From: Heliopora coerulea
Taxonomy: Eukaryota; Cnidaria; Anthozoa; Scleralcyonacea; Helioporidae
Reading direction: 5' to 3'
Assembly: GCA_030142905.1 (NCBI GenBank)
Contig: JASJOG010000003.1
Coordinates: forward strand, 679,001-743,000
Length of the DNA: 64,000 nucleotides
Position numbers and translations under genes: made by a program. Numbering within the stretch: the stretch's first letter is position 1; every line of letters starts with the position of its first letter. The notes under the pieces are model-generated. The model saw only the letters and a program-made list of their open reading frames with translations. It was not told the origin of the DNA and did not search any database. This document shows, in pieces, positions 63,549 to 64,000 of this stretch.

Positions 63549-63592
63549 TTCAAGTATAGTCCCCCCACCCCTAAGGGAGGACTATACTTGAA
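63549..63592. repeat. Palindromic MITE scrap
   Basis: TTCAAGTATAGTCC and GGACTATACTTGAA pair across 16 nt; the same end sequence starts the next element. Confidence 0.75.
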
Positions 63593-63597
63593 GGTGA

Positions 63598-63975
63598 ATT
63601 CAAGTATAGTCCCGCCAAAAATTTGCAATGTAAACCAACAAAGTAATAATTTTATTTAAGCATTTCGTTTGTTATAAACTTTCGTTTCAAAGGAGCCAGT
63701 TTATTATTATCGTCTTGCATCTATCGGACATCGTATTGCTGAGCAATTTCATCCAAGGCTTCGAACTTGTTTCCATCGGCCTACTCTCGACCATTGATAA
63801 ACATTTTGAGTCTTTTTATAATAGATGGATTGCTTACCAGTCATCGATCCAAAATAAGATCTATTTGTTGTAGAAATTTAAGAAAAAATTTATCCAGATA
63901 CAAAATTCCGTTTGGGGTAAACAGTTTGTGATTGTTAATATTAAATATAAAACTTTGGGGGGACGATACTTGAAT
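63598..63975. mobile_element. MITE with ATTCAAGTATAGTCCC ends
   Basis: ATTCAAGTATAGTCCCGCC at 63598 pairs with GGGGGGACGATACTTGAAT ending at 63975 (two mismatches). The interior is non-coding. A further AGGTCATACTTGAATT at the window edge looks like another end of the same family. Confidence 0.7.
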
Positions 63976-64000
63976 GACCGAACTAGGTCATACTTGAATT

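Overview
The window is animal nuclear DNA. It is AT-rich and dense in introns and transposons, with standard GT-AG introns, a metazoan-type RECQL5 helicase gene, non-LTR and Penelope-like retroelements, tRNA-derived SINEs and many short inverted-repeat elements (MITEs). A cnidarian, perhaps a coral or sea anemone, is my best guess from the mix of repeats. That is inference; the sequence carries no decisive species marker.

One host gene explains almost all real coding sequence: a RECQL5 orthologue on the + strand. I assembled it by hand as 23 coding exons from 3904 to 53326. All 22 junctions have GT donors and AG acceptors with matching phases. The exons add to 2946 nt including the stop, or 981 residues, against about 991 in human RECQL5 as I recall it. 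Exons 1-6 encode the RecA-like helicase core, 7-10 the RecQ zinc-binding region, 11-16 the RECQ5-specific RNA polymerase II-binding (IRI/KIX) region, 17 a short FxxA motif resembling the RAD51-binding BRC variant, 18-21 a poorly conserved linker, and 21-23 the C-terminal SRI domain that binds the phosphorylated polymerase II tail.

The rest is upstream sequence, introns and downstream sequence, mostly transposon debris. Positions 1-3903 hold a long inverted repeat with a nested TA-flanked MITE. Intron 2 (5854-13207) holds an inverted-repeat element split by a reverse-transcriptase fragment, a Penelope-like GIY-YIG remnant, a tRNA-derived SINE and several MITEs. Intron 9 ends in a SINE whose tail runs into the exon 10 splice acceptor. 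Intron 16 holds two 5'-truncated non-LTR elements, one with an 11-bp target duplication. Intron 17 (38482-46242) holds a PIF/Harbinger-like MITE, a complete type I hammerhead ribozyme motif in the sense orientation, a nearly full-length APE-type non-LTR element and a hAT-like MITE. Downstream of the gene (54480-57240) lies a decayed retrotransposon in the same orientation, then about 6 kb without recognisable genes, then MITE arrays cut by the window edge.

The most interesting points are the hammerhead at 39702-39747, a second hammerhead-like motif in the Penelope-like remnant, the SINE tail at the exon 10 acceptor, and several insertions whose target duplications can be read directly. Repeat boundaries are by eye and may be off by tens of bases unless a duplication is stated.
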